A stretch of DNA of 64,000 nucleotides from Campylobacter concisus (GTDB lineage Bacteria > Campylobacterota > Campylobacteria > Campylobacterales > Campylobacteraceae): the NCBI RefSeq assembly GCF_002165775.1, contig NZ_NDYP01000004.1, positions 54,598-118,597 of the forward strand, written 5' to 3'. Below, piece after piece: positions 47,286 to 55,587 of this stretch. Position 1 is the stretch's first letter, and each line of letters begins with the position of its first letter. The translations under genes and the position numbers were made by a program. The notes below the pieces were generated by a model. It saw only the letters and a list, made by a program, of their open reading frames with translations, was not told where the DNA came from and made no database searches.

Positions 47286-49411
47286 TAGATTTTTAACCTA
47301 TAAATTTTTACGCCACTTGAGATGACAAATGGCTCAAAGTATCTCTCATTGGCCTTTTCAAATATAAAAAGCTGCACAAAAGATGAGTTAAAAGCATTTT
47401 CATCAAGCAACAATATCCGCGCATAATCTTCCAAAAAAACCACATAAATTTTGGCATTTTTATCTATGATTTTTTCATCTATTCGCAAATCTTTTCCAGC
47501 ACCTTTTACCTTATAAAATGATTTTATAGCTTTTTTCTCGCCGTTATGTATGATAAATTTTTGCTCATTTGTAGGCAAAGTATAGCCGTCTCCAAGGTCA
47601 ATACCAGCTTCGCTAACGCCATTTAATGCACTAACATGATAAAAATCCTCTTTTTGCCTTTTGCCAGTTGTAATGTCGATATAGCTATATCTAAAGATAT
47701 TTGGTGCGATGTCAATCATATTTGGCACAAGATAGTAAAAAACATCTTTTTTTGCAGCTGGCAGAGTGAAATTTTCGCTTTCAAGCTGACTTAAAAAAGT
47801 ATTTATATCACTTGTGTTGTAGTCTTTTAAAATTTTATCTATTGGCCTTATATTTTGCTCAAGCGAGATGTCATTATACGTAACTGCCACTCTTGCAAGT
47901 CTAGCCGAAAAAGCCTCATCTTTTCCCAAAGCAAGGCTAACAAAATAATTATTTTCGCCACCTTGTCTGCCAGGATCGTTTAAAGTCATAACATCAGCAA
48001 AATACCTTATAGCATATCCATAATCCCACCATGAAAATACATAATCATCGCGCTTAGTGAGCTTTTTGAGCCCATCAAGCGCTACTGCTTCATCATGGCT
48101 AATTACAGTGTTTGGCCTATATGAATAAGCAAAATCTAAATTTATAGCAAGAGCAGCTACGACAAAAACCAAAAGTGATAAATTTTTAATAGAATTTCTA
48201 AGATCAAATAAATTTAAAAAAAAATGCAAAAAATACCCAAAACCAAGCGCAACAAGTGGTGTTACGTACATAACAAATCTAACTCCACCAAAGAAAGATA
48301 GGAGTCCAAGTCCAAGCATTGGCAAAGTAAGTAAAAATGGACGAAATTTAAAGCAAAGTAACAAGTATCCAATAATAGCTGCCAGTAATATAAGAATATT
48401 TCCTGACATGAAATATATAAAATACAAAGGACTAGCACTTTTTACTTCACTGATGAAATTATACTCATTTATAAAGTGAAATTTATCGCTAAGAATTTCA
48501 TTGCCTTTAAAAACATAAATACCCATTTTTGAAGTAATGAAATCAAAACCACCAAAATAGATAAAAATAGCTAGCATTAAAGTAAGAAAAATGGCTAAAT
48601 TTCTAGCTGAGAGTAAATTTTTATATTTGAAAAAAAGAGAGAAAAATAAAGCAATAACCACTAAATTAAAAATCAAAATTTTATTTGCTATTAGTGGATC
48701 TTTGGTAAAAGCATTTGAGCTTACGATGCTTATAAACATAAAAAATATCGCTTGATAATTTTGCAATCTATCTCGCATAAAAACTAGCGTATATAGTAAA
48801 AACATAAAGAAAATGCTTAAAATAAGTGCATATGAGCTTTGATACCACCAAAGATAAAGCGACACAAAGACTCCAGGCAAAACGATAAATTTTTGTTCAT
48901 TTGTGTTTAAAAGCCTGATCAAAAAATAGATAATAAAAAGCGCAAATGTGACATTTAACATGTCACTATCAAAATATCCAGGCGATGTCCTTGAAAGATA
49001 GCTTGGCAAGATAACACTCATAAACGCTGCCACAGCCCCAGCTTTTAGCGCCTTAAGCTCATTTGATATCAAAACAACTGGAAGCACGATAAGTGGTGTT
49101 AAAAAGACGCTCATGTAAAACATCACGCTTTCGATCTTAAAAGGTAAAATTTTGCAAATATAAAAAACTATAGTTGAGATTGGGTGATTAAAGGGGCTAA
49201 AGTCATTTTGCTGATGAAAGCCAGCCAGCATGTCTCTAGCACCCTCTGCGTAATAGTATGCGTCATTTGTCGTAAGCATAAACTCGCCATTAAAGTAAAA
49301 CTCTGGCATATCCTTTGCCCACAATACCCAGAGCATCCTAGCCGCAAATCCAAACAGATAAGCAGCCAGAAATATAAGTAAAATTTTACAATTTACGCTT
49401 ACTTTGTGCAC
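47285..49411 (-). CDS. pglB: Second PglB-type oligosaccharyltransferase (sequon-reading Arg replaced by Phe)
   Basis: 708 residues, about 13 membrane helices. Catalytic set kept: D50 (TNDAY), D148/D150 (FDSDM), E322 (SEVKS), WWDYG (461-465) and M565 in NMIDI. Aligning without gaps from the catalytic Glu (E313 in copy 1, E322 here), the position of the -2-reading Arg (R325 in copy 1) is F334, in FIYFMSG. Such Arg loss is known in OSTs with relaxed sequons from Desulfovibrio. The gene is visibly more AT-rich than copy 1. It lies with tviB and a flippase upstream of the classical set, so it may have its own glycan. Confidence 0.93.
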   Translation of the reverse strand: MHKVSVNCKILLIFLAAYLFGFAARMLWVLWAKDMPEFYFNGEFMLTTNDAYYYAEGARDMLAGFHQQNDFSPFNHPISTIVFYICKILPFKIESVMFYMSVFLTPLIVLPVVLISNELKALKAGAVAAFMSVILPSYLSRTSPGYFDSDMLNVTFALFIIYFLIRLLNTNEQKFIVLPGVFVSLYLWWYQSSYALILSIFFMFLLYTLVFMRDRLQNYQAIFFMFISIVSSNAFTKDPLIANKILIFNLVVIALFFSLFFKYKNLLSARNLAIFLTLMLAIFIYFGGFDFITSKMGIYVFKGNEILSDKFHFINEYNFISEVKSASPLYFIYFMSGNILILLAAIIGYLLLCFKFRPFLLTLPMLGLGLLSFFGGVRFVMYVTPLVALGFGYFLHFFLNLFDLRNSIKNLSLLVFVVAALAINLDFAYSYRPNTVISHDEAVALDGLKKLTKRDDYVFSWWDYGYAIRYFADVMTLNDPGRQGGENNYFVSLALGKDEAFSARLARVAVTYNDISLEQNIRPIDKILKDYNTSDINTFLSQLESENFTLPAAKKDVFYYLVPNMIDIAPNIFRYSYIDITTGKRQKEDFYHVSALNGVSEAGIDLGDGYTLPTNEQKFIIHNGEKKAIKSFYKVKGAGKDLRIDEKIIDKNAKIYVVFLEDYARILLLDENAFNSSFVQLFIFEKANERYFEPFVISSGVKIYRLKI

Positions 49412-49419
49412 TAAATTCC

Positions 49420-50652
49420 TTACAGCCTAGCGTCAGCCTCTGGGTAGATATTTTTTATATCGTAAACTAAATGGCCTTTTAAATTTAGCTTTTTAAACTC
49501 ATTATGAGCTACGGCGATCACGATGCAGTCGTAGTCATCTAGGTTATACTCTTTTACTAGATCAAAGCCGTACTCGTGTTTTACCTCAGCACTATCAGCC
49601 CAAGGATCGGTCACATCGACTTTGCAGCCAAAGTCTTTTAGCTCATCAACTACGTCTATAACGCGAGAATTTCTTATATCTGGGCAATTTTCTTTAAATG
49701 TCATACCAAGGACAAGTACGCGGGCTTTGTTAATAAGCACGCCTTTTCTTATCATTAGTTTTATAACCTGATCAGCTGCGTATCTTCCCATGTCATCGTT
49801 GATACGGCGACCTGCTAGGATCATCTCTGGATGATAGCCTACCTCTTGAGCTTTGTGAGTGAGGTAGTATGGATCTACACCGATGCAGTGTCCACCAACT
49901 AGACCTGGGCGGAAATTTAAGAAATTCCACTTAGTACCTGCAGCCTCAAGCACGTCGATAGTGTTGATGTGAAGCTTTTCAAAGAGCATCGCAAGCTCGT
50001 TTATAAAGGCGATGTTTATATCACGCTGTGTATTTTCTATAACTTTTGCAGCCTCGGCTACCTTGATGCTTGAGGCCTTATGAGTGCCGGCTGTGATGAT
50101 CGAGCGATAAATTTCATCGACCTTGTCAGCGATCTCTGGAGTTGAGCCACTTGTGATCTTTTTGATCTTTGTCACTGTGTGCTCTTTGTCACCTGGGTTT
50201 ATACGCTCTGGTGAGTAGCCGCAGAAGAAGTCTTTGTTAAATTTAAGCCCACTTTTTTCAAGAAGCGGCACACAAATTTCTTCTGTGACGCCTGGATAAA
50301 CGGTGCTTTCATAAACAACTATGTCGCCTTTTTTAAGCACTTTTGCCACGCTCTCAGTCGCTTTTACGACTGGAGTTAGATCAGGGCGCTTGTTTTTATC
50401 TATCGGAGTTGGTACAGTCACGATGAAAAAGTTGCACTTTTTAATATCGTCTAAATTTAGACTAAATTTCATACCATTATCGATAGCTTTTTTCATCTGC
50501 TCATTGCTAAGTTCAAGCGTTCTATCGTGGCCACTTTTAAGCTCTTCTATACGCTTTGCATTTACATCAAAGCCCACTACTTCGTACTTCTCGCTAAAAG
50601 CTGCTGCAAGTGGAAGTCCAACATATCCAAGTCCTACTACTGCTATTTTCAT
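49420..50652 (-). CDS. tviB: UDP-N-acetylhexosamine 6-dehydrogenase (TviB/WbpA/WbpO family)
   Basis: 410 residues. N-terminal NAD site [13 protein letters not shown] (7-19), [34 protein letters not shown], and the catalytic Cys in [18 protein letters not shown]. These mark the subfamily that oxidises UDP-HexNAc to the uronic acid (TviB, WbpA, WbpO), distinct from the UDP-glucose enzyme two genes upstream. Product is probably UDP-GlcNAcA or UDP-GalNAcA, a possible donor for the N-glycan. It overlaps the ecotin-like gene by 4 bases. Confidence 0.9.
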   Translation of the reverse strand: MKIAVVGLGYVGLPLAAAFSEKYEVVGFDVNAKRIEELKSGHDRTLELSNEQMKKAIDNGMKFSLNLDDIKKCNFFIVTVPTPIDKNKRPDLTPVVKATESVAKVLKKGDIVVYESTVYPGVTEEICVPLLEKSGLKFNKDFFCGYSPERINPGDKEHTVTKIKKITSGSTPEIADKVDEIYRSIITAGTHKASSIKVAEAAKVIENTQRDINIAFINELAMLFEKLHINTIDVLEAAGTKWNFLNFRPGLVGGHCIGVDPYYLTHKAQEVGYHPEMILAGRRINDDMGRYAADQVIKLMIRKGVLINKARVLVLGMTFKENCPDIRNSRVIDVVDELKDFGCKVDVTDPWADSAEVKHEYGFDLVKEYNLDDYDCIVIAVAHNEFKKLNLKGHLVYDIKNIYPEADARL

Positions 50653-51089
50653 TTACTTTTTCCTTTCTTTTTTGCTTCTATCTTTTTTACGCGTTCATAC
50701 ATTCTTATTTCCGCACTTACACCTTTTGGAGTTATGATTCTAATAGGGCTAACGCCTGGTAAAATTTTAGTAAATTCATAATAAACCCGCCTCTTTTTCT
50801 TTCCGTCCTTGCATAGCATCATCGTTTGCGCTAGCTCATCCCCGCCGCTAAATTTATAATAAATCCCGCGCGCGTCCTCTTTTTCTTCAAGCTTTCCGCC
50901 GAGCAAAAAGGCAAAGTTGCAGTCGATTTCTATCTCTTTAAAAAAAGCGACTTCGTATTTAAAATAATCAGGTGGCATCTTTGAGATAGGTAGCTCAAAA
51001 ATATTTTCCTCGGTTTTTGCCACGTTTTCGCCTGCCAAAAGCGCAAATGGAAGCACGCAAGCTGCGATAAAAAGTAAAAATTTTCTCAT
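50649..51089 (-). CDS. eco: Ecotin-like periplasmic serine protease inhibitor
   Basis: 146 residues. Signal peptide [20 protein letters not shown] with cleavage near 20. The rest follows ecotin: [17 protein letters not shown], then [12 protein letters not shown] and [20 protein letters not shown]. Ecotin's disulfide pair corresponds to C57 and C93. The reactive loop reads AQTMML, so P1 is M90, the same Met as E. coli ecotin M84. A broad inhibitor of trypsin-fold proteases such as neutrophil elastase (known of the family). It sits inside the glycosylation operon, overlapping ugd (ATGA) and tviB, an unexpected place. Confidence 0.85.
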   Translation of the reverse strand: MRKFLLFIAACVLPFALLAGENVAKTEENIFELPISKMPPDYFKYEVAFFKEIEIDCNFAFLLGGKLEEKEDARGIYYKFSGGDELAQTMMLCKDGKKKRRVYYEFTKILPGVSPIRIITPKGVSAEIRMYERVKKIEAKKKGKSK

Positions 51090-52408
51090 GCCTTTACTCC
51101 GATTTGGAAATACTTAAATCCATGCTCAGCTAAAATTTTAGCGTTGTATTGGTTACGTCCGTCAAAAATAACGGCATTTTTTAGCCTCTCTTTTATCTCC
51201 ATAAAATCAGGCGATCTAAACTCGCTCCACTCGGTCACAAGCACCATAGCATCGGCGTTATTAAGCGCGTCATATTTATTTTTAGCGTATTTTACATCTA
51301 AATTTGGCATATATTTTTTAGCTTCTTCGCTTGATTTTGGATCATACGCCACCACTTTTGCGCCAGCCTCATCCAAAAGTTTTATCAAAGTTAGCGAGCT
51401 AGCCTCTCTCATATCATCGGTATTTGGTTTAAACGCAAGCCCCCAAAGTGCAATCGTCTTGCCCTTTAGATCGCCGCCAAAGAAGTTATAAATTTTATCA
51501 AACAGCACTCTTTTTTGAGCCTTATTTCTTGACTCGACCGCGTTTAAAAGCTCTGGCTCAAAGCCATTTTGCCTAGCTGTGTAGATGAGCGCCTCGACGT
51601 CTTTTGGAAAGCAGCTGCCGCCGTATCCGCAGCCTGGATAGATAAAGCTATATCCGATCCTTGAGTCGCTGCCGATACCTTTTCTTACTAAATTTACATC
51701 AGCGCCCACGCGTTCACAGATATTTGCTATCTCATTTATAAAACTTATCTTTGTTGCTAGCATCGAATTTGCAGCATATTTTGTCATTTCTGCTGACTTT
51801 ACGTCCATACAAATTAGCCTGTCGTGATTTTTCATAAATGGCTCATAAAGCTCTCTCATCGCGCTAAAGCCCCACTCGCTGCTAGCTCCGATAACTACGC
51901 GGTCTGGCTTTAAAAAGTCCTCAACCGCCGCACCCTCTTTTAAAAACTCTGGGTTTGAGACTACCTCAAATTTAACCTCTACATTTCTCTTTTTAAGCTC
52001 AGCCTCGATAATCTCATGCACCTTAGTTCCAGTACCCACTGGAACGGTTGATTTATCAACTACGATTAGCGGTTTGCTTAAATTTTCTCCGATAGACTTA
52101 GCAACCGAGAGAACGTATTTTAAATCCGCCTGCCCATCAGCGCCCATAGGTGTACCAACTGCTATGAATAGCACGTCTGCATGCTCTAGCGCCTCAGTTA
52201 TCTGCGTGCTAAATTTAAGCGAGCCATTTTTGTAGCACTCACTTACAATATCAGCAAGCCCTGGCTCATATATCGGCACGACGCCGTTTTTTAGTGCTTC
52301 GATCTTTTTATTATCAACATCGACGCAGATCACGCTGTTGCCCATCTTAGCAAAGCATGCACCACTTACTAGCCCAACATATCCAGTTCCAATTACTGCC
52401 ACTCTCAT
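51086..52408 (-). CDS. ugd: UDP-glucose 6-dehydrogenase
   Basis: 440 residues. RVAVIGTGYVGLVSGACFA at the start, VGTPMGADGQADL, VDKSTVPVGTG, SNPEFLKEGAAVEDF, and catalytic Cys in YPGCGYGGSCFPKDVEAL. Makes UDP-glucuronate. The UDP-glucuronate-epimerase-like protein at 56172 could turn this into UDP-galacturonate. The ATG at 52408 has AAGGATAAAC upstream. An in-frame start at 52435 would add 9 residues inside galE. Confidence 0.94.
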   Translation of the reverse strand: MRVAVIGTGYVGLVSGACFAKMGNSVICVDVDNKKIEALKNGVVPIYEPGLADIVSECYKNGSLKFSTQITEALEHADVLFIAVGTPMGADGQADLKYVLSVAKSIGENLSKPLIVVDKSTVPVGTGTKVHEIIEAELKKRNVEVKFEVVSNPEFLKEGAAVEDFLKPDRVVIGASSEWGFSAMRELYEPFMKNHDRLICMDVKSAEMTKYAANSMLATKISFINEIANICERVGADVNLVRKGIGSDSRIGYSFIYPGCGYGGSCFPKDVEALIYTARQNGFEPELLNAVESRNKAQKRVLFDKIYNFFGGDLKGKTIALWGLAFKPNTDDMREASSLTLIKLLDEAGAKVVAYDPKSSEEAKKYMPNLDVKYAKNKYDALNNADAMVLVTEWSEFRSPDFMEIKERLKNAVIFDGRNQYNAKILAEHGFKYFQIGVKA

Positions 52409-52416
52409 GTTTATCC

Positions 52417-53400
52417 TTAAATTTTCTTTTCCCACTCAAGGGCAGTTTTTATGATGAGCGCTAGGTCATCTCTTTTTGGCTTCCAGCTTGTTAGCGAGCG
52501 CAGTTTGCTTGCGTTTGAGATAAGGATAGCTGGATCGCCGTCCCTTCTTGGCGCATTTAGCACCTTAAAATTTACCCCACTTACCTTTTTTGCGGTCTCG
52601 ATGACCTCTTTTACACTAAATCCTCTGCCATATCCCACGTTAAAAGTTTCGCTGCCATTTTGGCCGATGTACTCAAGTGCACTTATATGGGCGTCTGCTA
52701 GATCGCTAACGTGGATGTAGTCTCTAACGCATGTGCCATCTTTTGTAGCGTAGTCATCGCCAAAGATACTCATGCTCTCACGCTTGCCAAGTATAGTTTG
52801 CACAGCTACCTTAATAAGGTGCGTGGCGTTTGGATAGTTTTGACCTATGAGCCCCTCCTCGTCTGCGCCTGCTACGTTAAAATAGCGAAGTATAGCAAAT
52901 TTGAAATTTTCATTTGAAGCGGCGTAATCTTTAATGATCTGCTCGCTCATGAGTTTGCTTCTGCCGTATGGATTTATCGGATTTGTAGGCGTTGTTTCGC
53001 TAACTTCTGCCACGTCTGGCTCGCCGTAAACTGCGGCGGTTGAGCTAAATATAAATTTATTTACGTTGTAAGTCTTTGCATATCTTAGCACCCTTGCGAC
53101 GTTTGCTGTGTTGTTTAGATAGTATTTTAGCGGCTCACTCATACTCTCAAAGACCTCGATAAACGCTGCAAAATGGATAATCGCATCAAATTTACCGTTT
53201 GCAAAAATTTCACTTAGATCATCTTCTAAATTTGCGTTTATAAATTTAAAATTTCCTATTTTTTGGAGTGCCTCAAGTGCTTTTTGTGAGCCTTTGCAGA
53301 GATTATCGATGATGGTTATCTCATCTTTGCCTTGCTTTAAAAGTGCTTTTACTACGTGGCTGCCGATATATCCAGCACCACCTGTTATTAAAATCTTCAA
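52417..53400 (-). CDS. galE: UDP-glucose/GlcNAc 4-epimerase (GalE/Gne)
   Basis: 327 residues. Extended SDR: KILITGGAGYIGSH, FSSTAAVYGEP, NPYGRSKLMSEQ (catalytic Tyr and Lys) and YIHVSDLADAH. Very close to C. jejuni Gne, which makes UDP-Gal and UDP-GalNAc for N-glycan, LOS and capsule. First gene of the glycosylation operon. I chose the TTG at 53400, which has AAAGG 7 bases upstream; an ATG at 53415 has no ribosome site. Confidence 0.93.
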   Translation of the reverse strand: MKILITGGAGYIGSHVVKALLKQGKDEITIIDNLCKGSQKALEALQKIGNFKFINANLEDDLSEIFANGKFDAIIHFAAFIEVFESMSEPLKYYLNNTANVARVLRYAKTYNVNKFIFSSTAAVYGEPDVAEVSETTPTNPINPYGRSKLMSEQIIKDYAASNENFKFAILRYFNVAGADEEGLIGQNYPNATHLIKVAVQTILGKRESMSIFGDDYATKDGTCVRDYIHVSDLADAHISALEYIGQNGSETFNVGYGRGFSVKEVIETAKKVSGVNFKVLNAPRRDGDPAILISNASKLRSLTSWKPKRDDLALIIKTALEWEKKI

Positions 53401-53426
53401 GTTTAAGCCTTTCATAAAAAGTGGTT

Positions 53427-53440
53427 AATTTTATCAAAAA
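53427..53440 (-). promoter_or_regulatory. Sigma-70 promoter for the glycosylation operon (galE to pglF and beyond)
   Basis: Reading minus, TTTTTGATAAAATT is a T-rich extended -10 box, 27 bases before the galE start. No other comparable gap exists in the next 20 kb, so this is the best candidate for the main promoter of the locus. Confidence 0.6.
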
Positions 53441-53495
53441 TAGAGTAAAGTAAAAGTAAAGCAAGGTATATTAAAAGTTATGAATTTAAAGACGC

Positions 53496-53529
53496 TGGGT
53501 TTTAGCTAGTGATATCAGACTAAAACCCA
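53496..53529 (-). terminator. Hairpin between lipoprotein gene and galE promoter
   Basis: TGGGTTTTAG (53496-53505) pairs perfectly with CTAAAACCCA (53520-53529), and the loop contains TGATATCA. Reading minus it follows the lipoprotein gene by about 17 bases. The T-run after it is weak (TCTTTAAATT), so termination is likely but not certain. Confidence 0.5.
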
Positions 53530-53545
53530 CATAATTTTACGGTCT

Positions 53546-53992
53546 TTAATAGCCATACCAATATGGGTTTGACATCCTATTTAAACTATTATTAATGCCT
53601 TGTAGACTTCTATCTATATTTTGCATATGCATATTGTGATTCATTTGCTGTAGCTGGTTATAGCTATTTTGCTGTTGTATAAGTGCATTATTCATAGTTT
53701 GACTTAATTGGTTTAAGGATTGTTGAAATTGTTGTGCTGCTATTGCTTGTTGCTGATTATATAGCATAACCTCTTCATTTGATGCCGGATATAAAACGAT
53801 ACCATTTCGCTGATTGTCAGTCATACAATATATAGCTCCGCTGCTATCGTCGTTATAATACTCAAATGCATCACAATTACCAGGGTTCCAATAGTATCTT
53901 CCATTATGATTAGCTTGAAAATATCCGGCACTAGAACAACCAACAAATGTTAAAGCAAATACTACTATAAAAATAAGTTGCCTGTTTTTCAT
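53546..53992 (-). CDS. Predicted lipoprotein with Gln/Asn-rich C-terminal half
   Basis: 148 residues from the ATG at 53992 (AGGAG 5 bases upstream; a GTG at 53998 is less likely). Signal peptide with lipobox LTFVGC, so probably an outer-membrane lipoprotein. Residues about 20-75 are Tyr/Asn/Asp-rich with two further Cys. Residues about 80-148 form a Gln/Asn-rich, likely coiled-coil region with repeated QQQ and QMNH elements. I do not recognise a family. It is followed by a strong hairpin and stands apart from the pgl operon. Confidence 0.75.
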   Translation of the reverse strand: MKNRQLIFIVVFALTFVGCSSAGYFQANHNGRYYWNPGNCDAFEYYNDDSSGAIYCMTDNQRNGIVLYPASNEEVMLYNQQQAIAAQQFQQSLNQLSQTMNNALIQQQNSYNQLQQMNHNMHMQNIDRSLQGINNSLNRMSNPYWYGY

Positions 53993-54119
53993 TTTCACTC
54001 CTGTAAAATTTTATTACCTATAACTCAGCATTTCGTCATGCCAGCAAAACCAGATATAGCCATAAAAGATATAGGATTTAACACGATCTTAAATAGCAAT
54101 ATCTATTTTTTATTTATTT

Positions 54120-54365
54120 TTATTTAAAAATTCTCTCAACATCACATTTTTGATGTCTATCAAATATAAGCTCATTGTCATAACTATATTGATCATATAT
54201 TAAAATAGCTTCTTGATTGATCGCATATGCATAACAATATTTAGTTTGAATATAAATACCATCTGATGTTTTATATAGGTCTTGATCAATTCTGGTTACA
54301 TAAATTTTATAAAATTCAGCATACAAGGCAACACATGCAAAAGCCAAAAACAAAATCTTTTTCAC
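54120..54365 (-). CDS. Small secreted protein of unknown function
   Basis: 81 residues. Signal peptide MKKILFLAFACVALYAE with likely cleavage after LYA. The mature part is Tyr-rich (about 10 Tyr) with two Cys (KYCYAY and KCDVE), so one disulfide is possible in the periplasm. No family recognised. AAGGAAATTATAGT precedes the start; the start codon is ATG or the adjacent GTG context. It is divergent from the XRE regulator, with a 103-base gap between them. Confidence 0.6.
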   Translation of the reverse strand: MKKILFLAFACVALYAEFYKIYVTRIDQDLYKTSDGIYIQTKYCYAYAINQEAILIYDQYSYDNELIFDRHQKCDVERIFK

Positions 54366-54440
54366 TATAATTTCCTTATTTATTCTCTATATAAATATTA
54401 TTTACAGATGATTGTAAAAGTATTTTAATGCAATTAAACT

Positions 54441-54459
54441 TATAGGAAACTTTTCTATA
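54441..54459. promoter_or_regulatory. Palindrome TATAG-GAAACTTTT-CTATA upstream of the XRE gene
   Basis: A 19-base imperfect palindrome, 8 of 9 pairs matching, whose end touches the AGGAAT ribosome site of the XRE gene. Placement fits an operator for autoregulation, or an RNA hairpin that hides the ribosome site. Confidence 0.4.
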
Positions 54460-54468
54460 GGAATAAAA

Positions 54469-54726
54469 ATGCTAAATTTGCCACAAATTGTTTCAAAAGA
54501 AGAAGAGGAAGAATTCCTAAAAAATGTGGCAAATAATGTAAAAAGAATAAGACAAGAAAAAGGTTTTAGCCAGCTTGAAACCGCTCTTAGCATAGGACAA
54601 GCCTCAAATGGTTTTTATGCAAATATGGAAAATTTTACAGATAATAAACGCTTTAATATACTCCATCTTTTTAAGCTCTCAAAACTATTTAATTGTGATA
54701 TTGCTGATTTTTTTAAAGGTGCATAA
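54469..54726 (+). CDS. XRE-family helix-turn-helix regulator
   Basis: 85 residues. After a charged N-terminus (KEEEEEFLK) comes an HTH_3 domain, about 20-80: NVKRIRQEKGFSQLETALSIG, then ASNGFYANME and LHLFKLSKLFNCDIADFF. Typical small DNA-binding regulator. It is divergent from the small secreted protein gene and convergent with the ligase gene (9-base gap). Likely regulates itself and perhaps the divergent gene through the palindrome before it. No toxin partner is seen next to it. Confidence 0.8.
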   Translation: MLNLPQIVSKEEEEEFLKNVANNVKRIRQEKGFSQLETALSIGQASNGFYANMENFTDNKRFNILHLFKLSKLFNCDIADFFKGA

Positions 54727-54735
54727 AAATGTTTA

Positions 54736-55587
54736 TTAATCCTCTCTAACCCTCAAAAATATAGGAAACCTTGGCTTGCCTTTGGCTGTTAAATTTTGAA
54801 ATTTATATGTGATGATAGAGCCTATCTTTGGGGGATTTCGGCGCTTTTCATCGCTTAGTCCTGAGCCTATTTTAAAGATAGTGCCAGGTTTTGGCTCGCC
54901 AGCTTTTTCTTCGTCATCTTTGCCACCAAGCGCTTTGCAGGTAAGCGAGCCAGCAAATTTCGCATATTTGCCGCTACCTTTATTTATAGCGATTACTTCG
55001 CACTCGGCGTCTTTAAATTTCTTAAATTTAAGCACATTTTTACTTCGTTTTCGCTCGTACGGTGCATTTGGCTCACGTACGACTGCTCCCTCTCCGCCTT
55101 TTGCGATGATACTTTCAGTAAATTTCAAAAACTGGGCGTTATCTCGCATTTTTATCTGTTTTATGATGATTAAATTGTGATTTGGCTCATTTTTTAGAAA
55201 TTTAGCCAAAACTTCAAGACGGTCAAGCAAGCCACCACTTGCCTCTGGCACGTCAAAAACGTGAAATTTAAGCCTTTTCCACGCCTTTTCATCTGGCAAC
55301 TTATCCATCACTGTTGCTTGAATTTCTTCAAACTTAAGCTCTTTAGCATAAAGCTCGCCATCGAGCGCAAATTTTGGGAAATTTTTAGTAAAACTTAGCG
55401 GTGCATTTAGCTTTTTGCCCTGTCTTGAGAGTAAATTCTCTCCGTCCCAGTAGGCACGCACGCCATCAAGCTTCTCGCTAGCTAGCCAGCCACTGACATT
55501 TTGATCTTTATACTCGCTAAGTCGCAGCAGGTCAAGAGAAAATGCAAAATTTAAAAGGGCTAAAACCGCAAAAATTATTCTAATCAA
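54736..55587 (-). CDS. Secreted ATP-dependent DNA ligase (Lig E type)
   Basis: Small nick-sealing ligase of about 283 residues. Adenylation motif I is SEKLDGVRAYWDG (nucleophile Lys), then ALDGELYAK (motif III/IIIa region), EGAVVREP and LKFKKF (motif V). A short OB domain follows; no N-terminal domain. The N-terminus IRIIFAVLALLNFAFS is a signal peptide, so it acts in the periplasm, possibly during DNA uptake. I favour the TTG at 55587, which overlaps the tag stop (TTGA) and has AAGG 8 bases upstream; an ATG at 55608 would add 7 polar residues before the signal. Confidence 0.88.
   Translation of the reverse strand: MIRIIFAVLALLNFAFSLDLLRLSEYKDQNVSGWLASEKLDGVRAYWDGENLLSRQGKKLNAPLSFTKNFPKFALDGELYAKELKFEEIQATVMDKLPDEKAWKRLKFHVFDVPEASGGLLDRLEVLAKFLKNEPNHNLIIIKQIKMRDNAQFLKFTESIIAKGGEGAVVREPNAPYERKRSKNVLKFKKFKDAECEVIAINKGSGKYAKFAGSLTCKALGGKDDEEKAGEPKPGTIFKIGSGLSDEKRRNPPKIGSIITYKFQNLTAKGKPRFPIFLRVRED

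Noticed and set aside
49420..50652. Calling the TviB-type enzyme a second copy of Ugd
   Set aside because: Motifs ([28 protein letters not shown]) belong to the UDP-HexNAc dehydrogenase subfamily and differ clearly from the Ugd two genes upstream.
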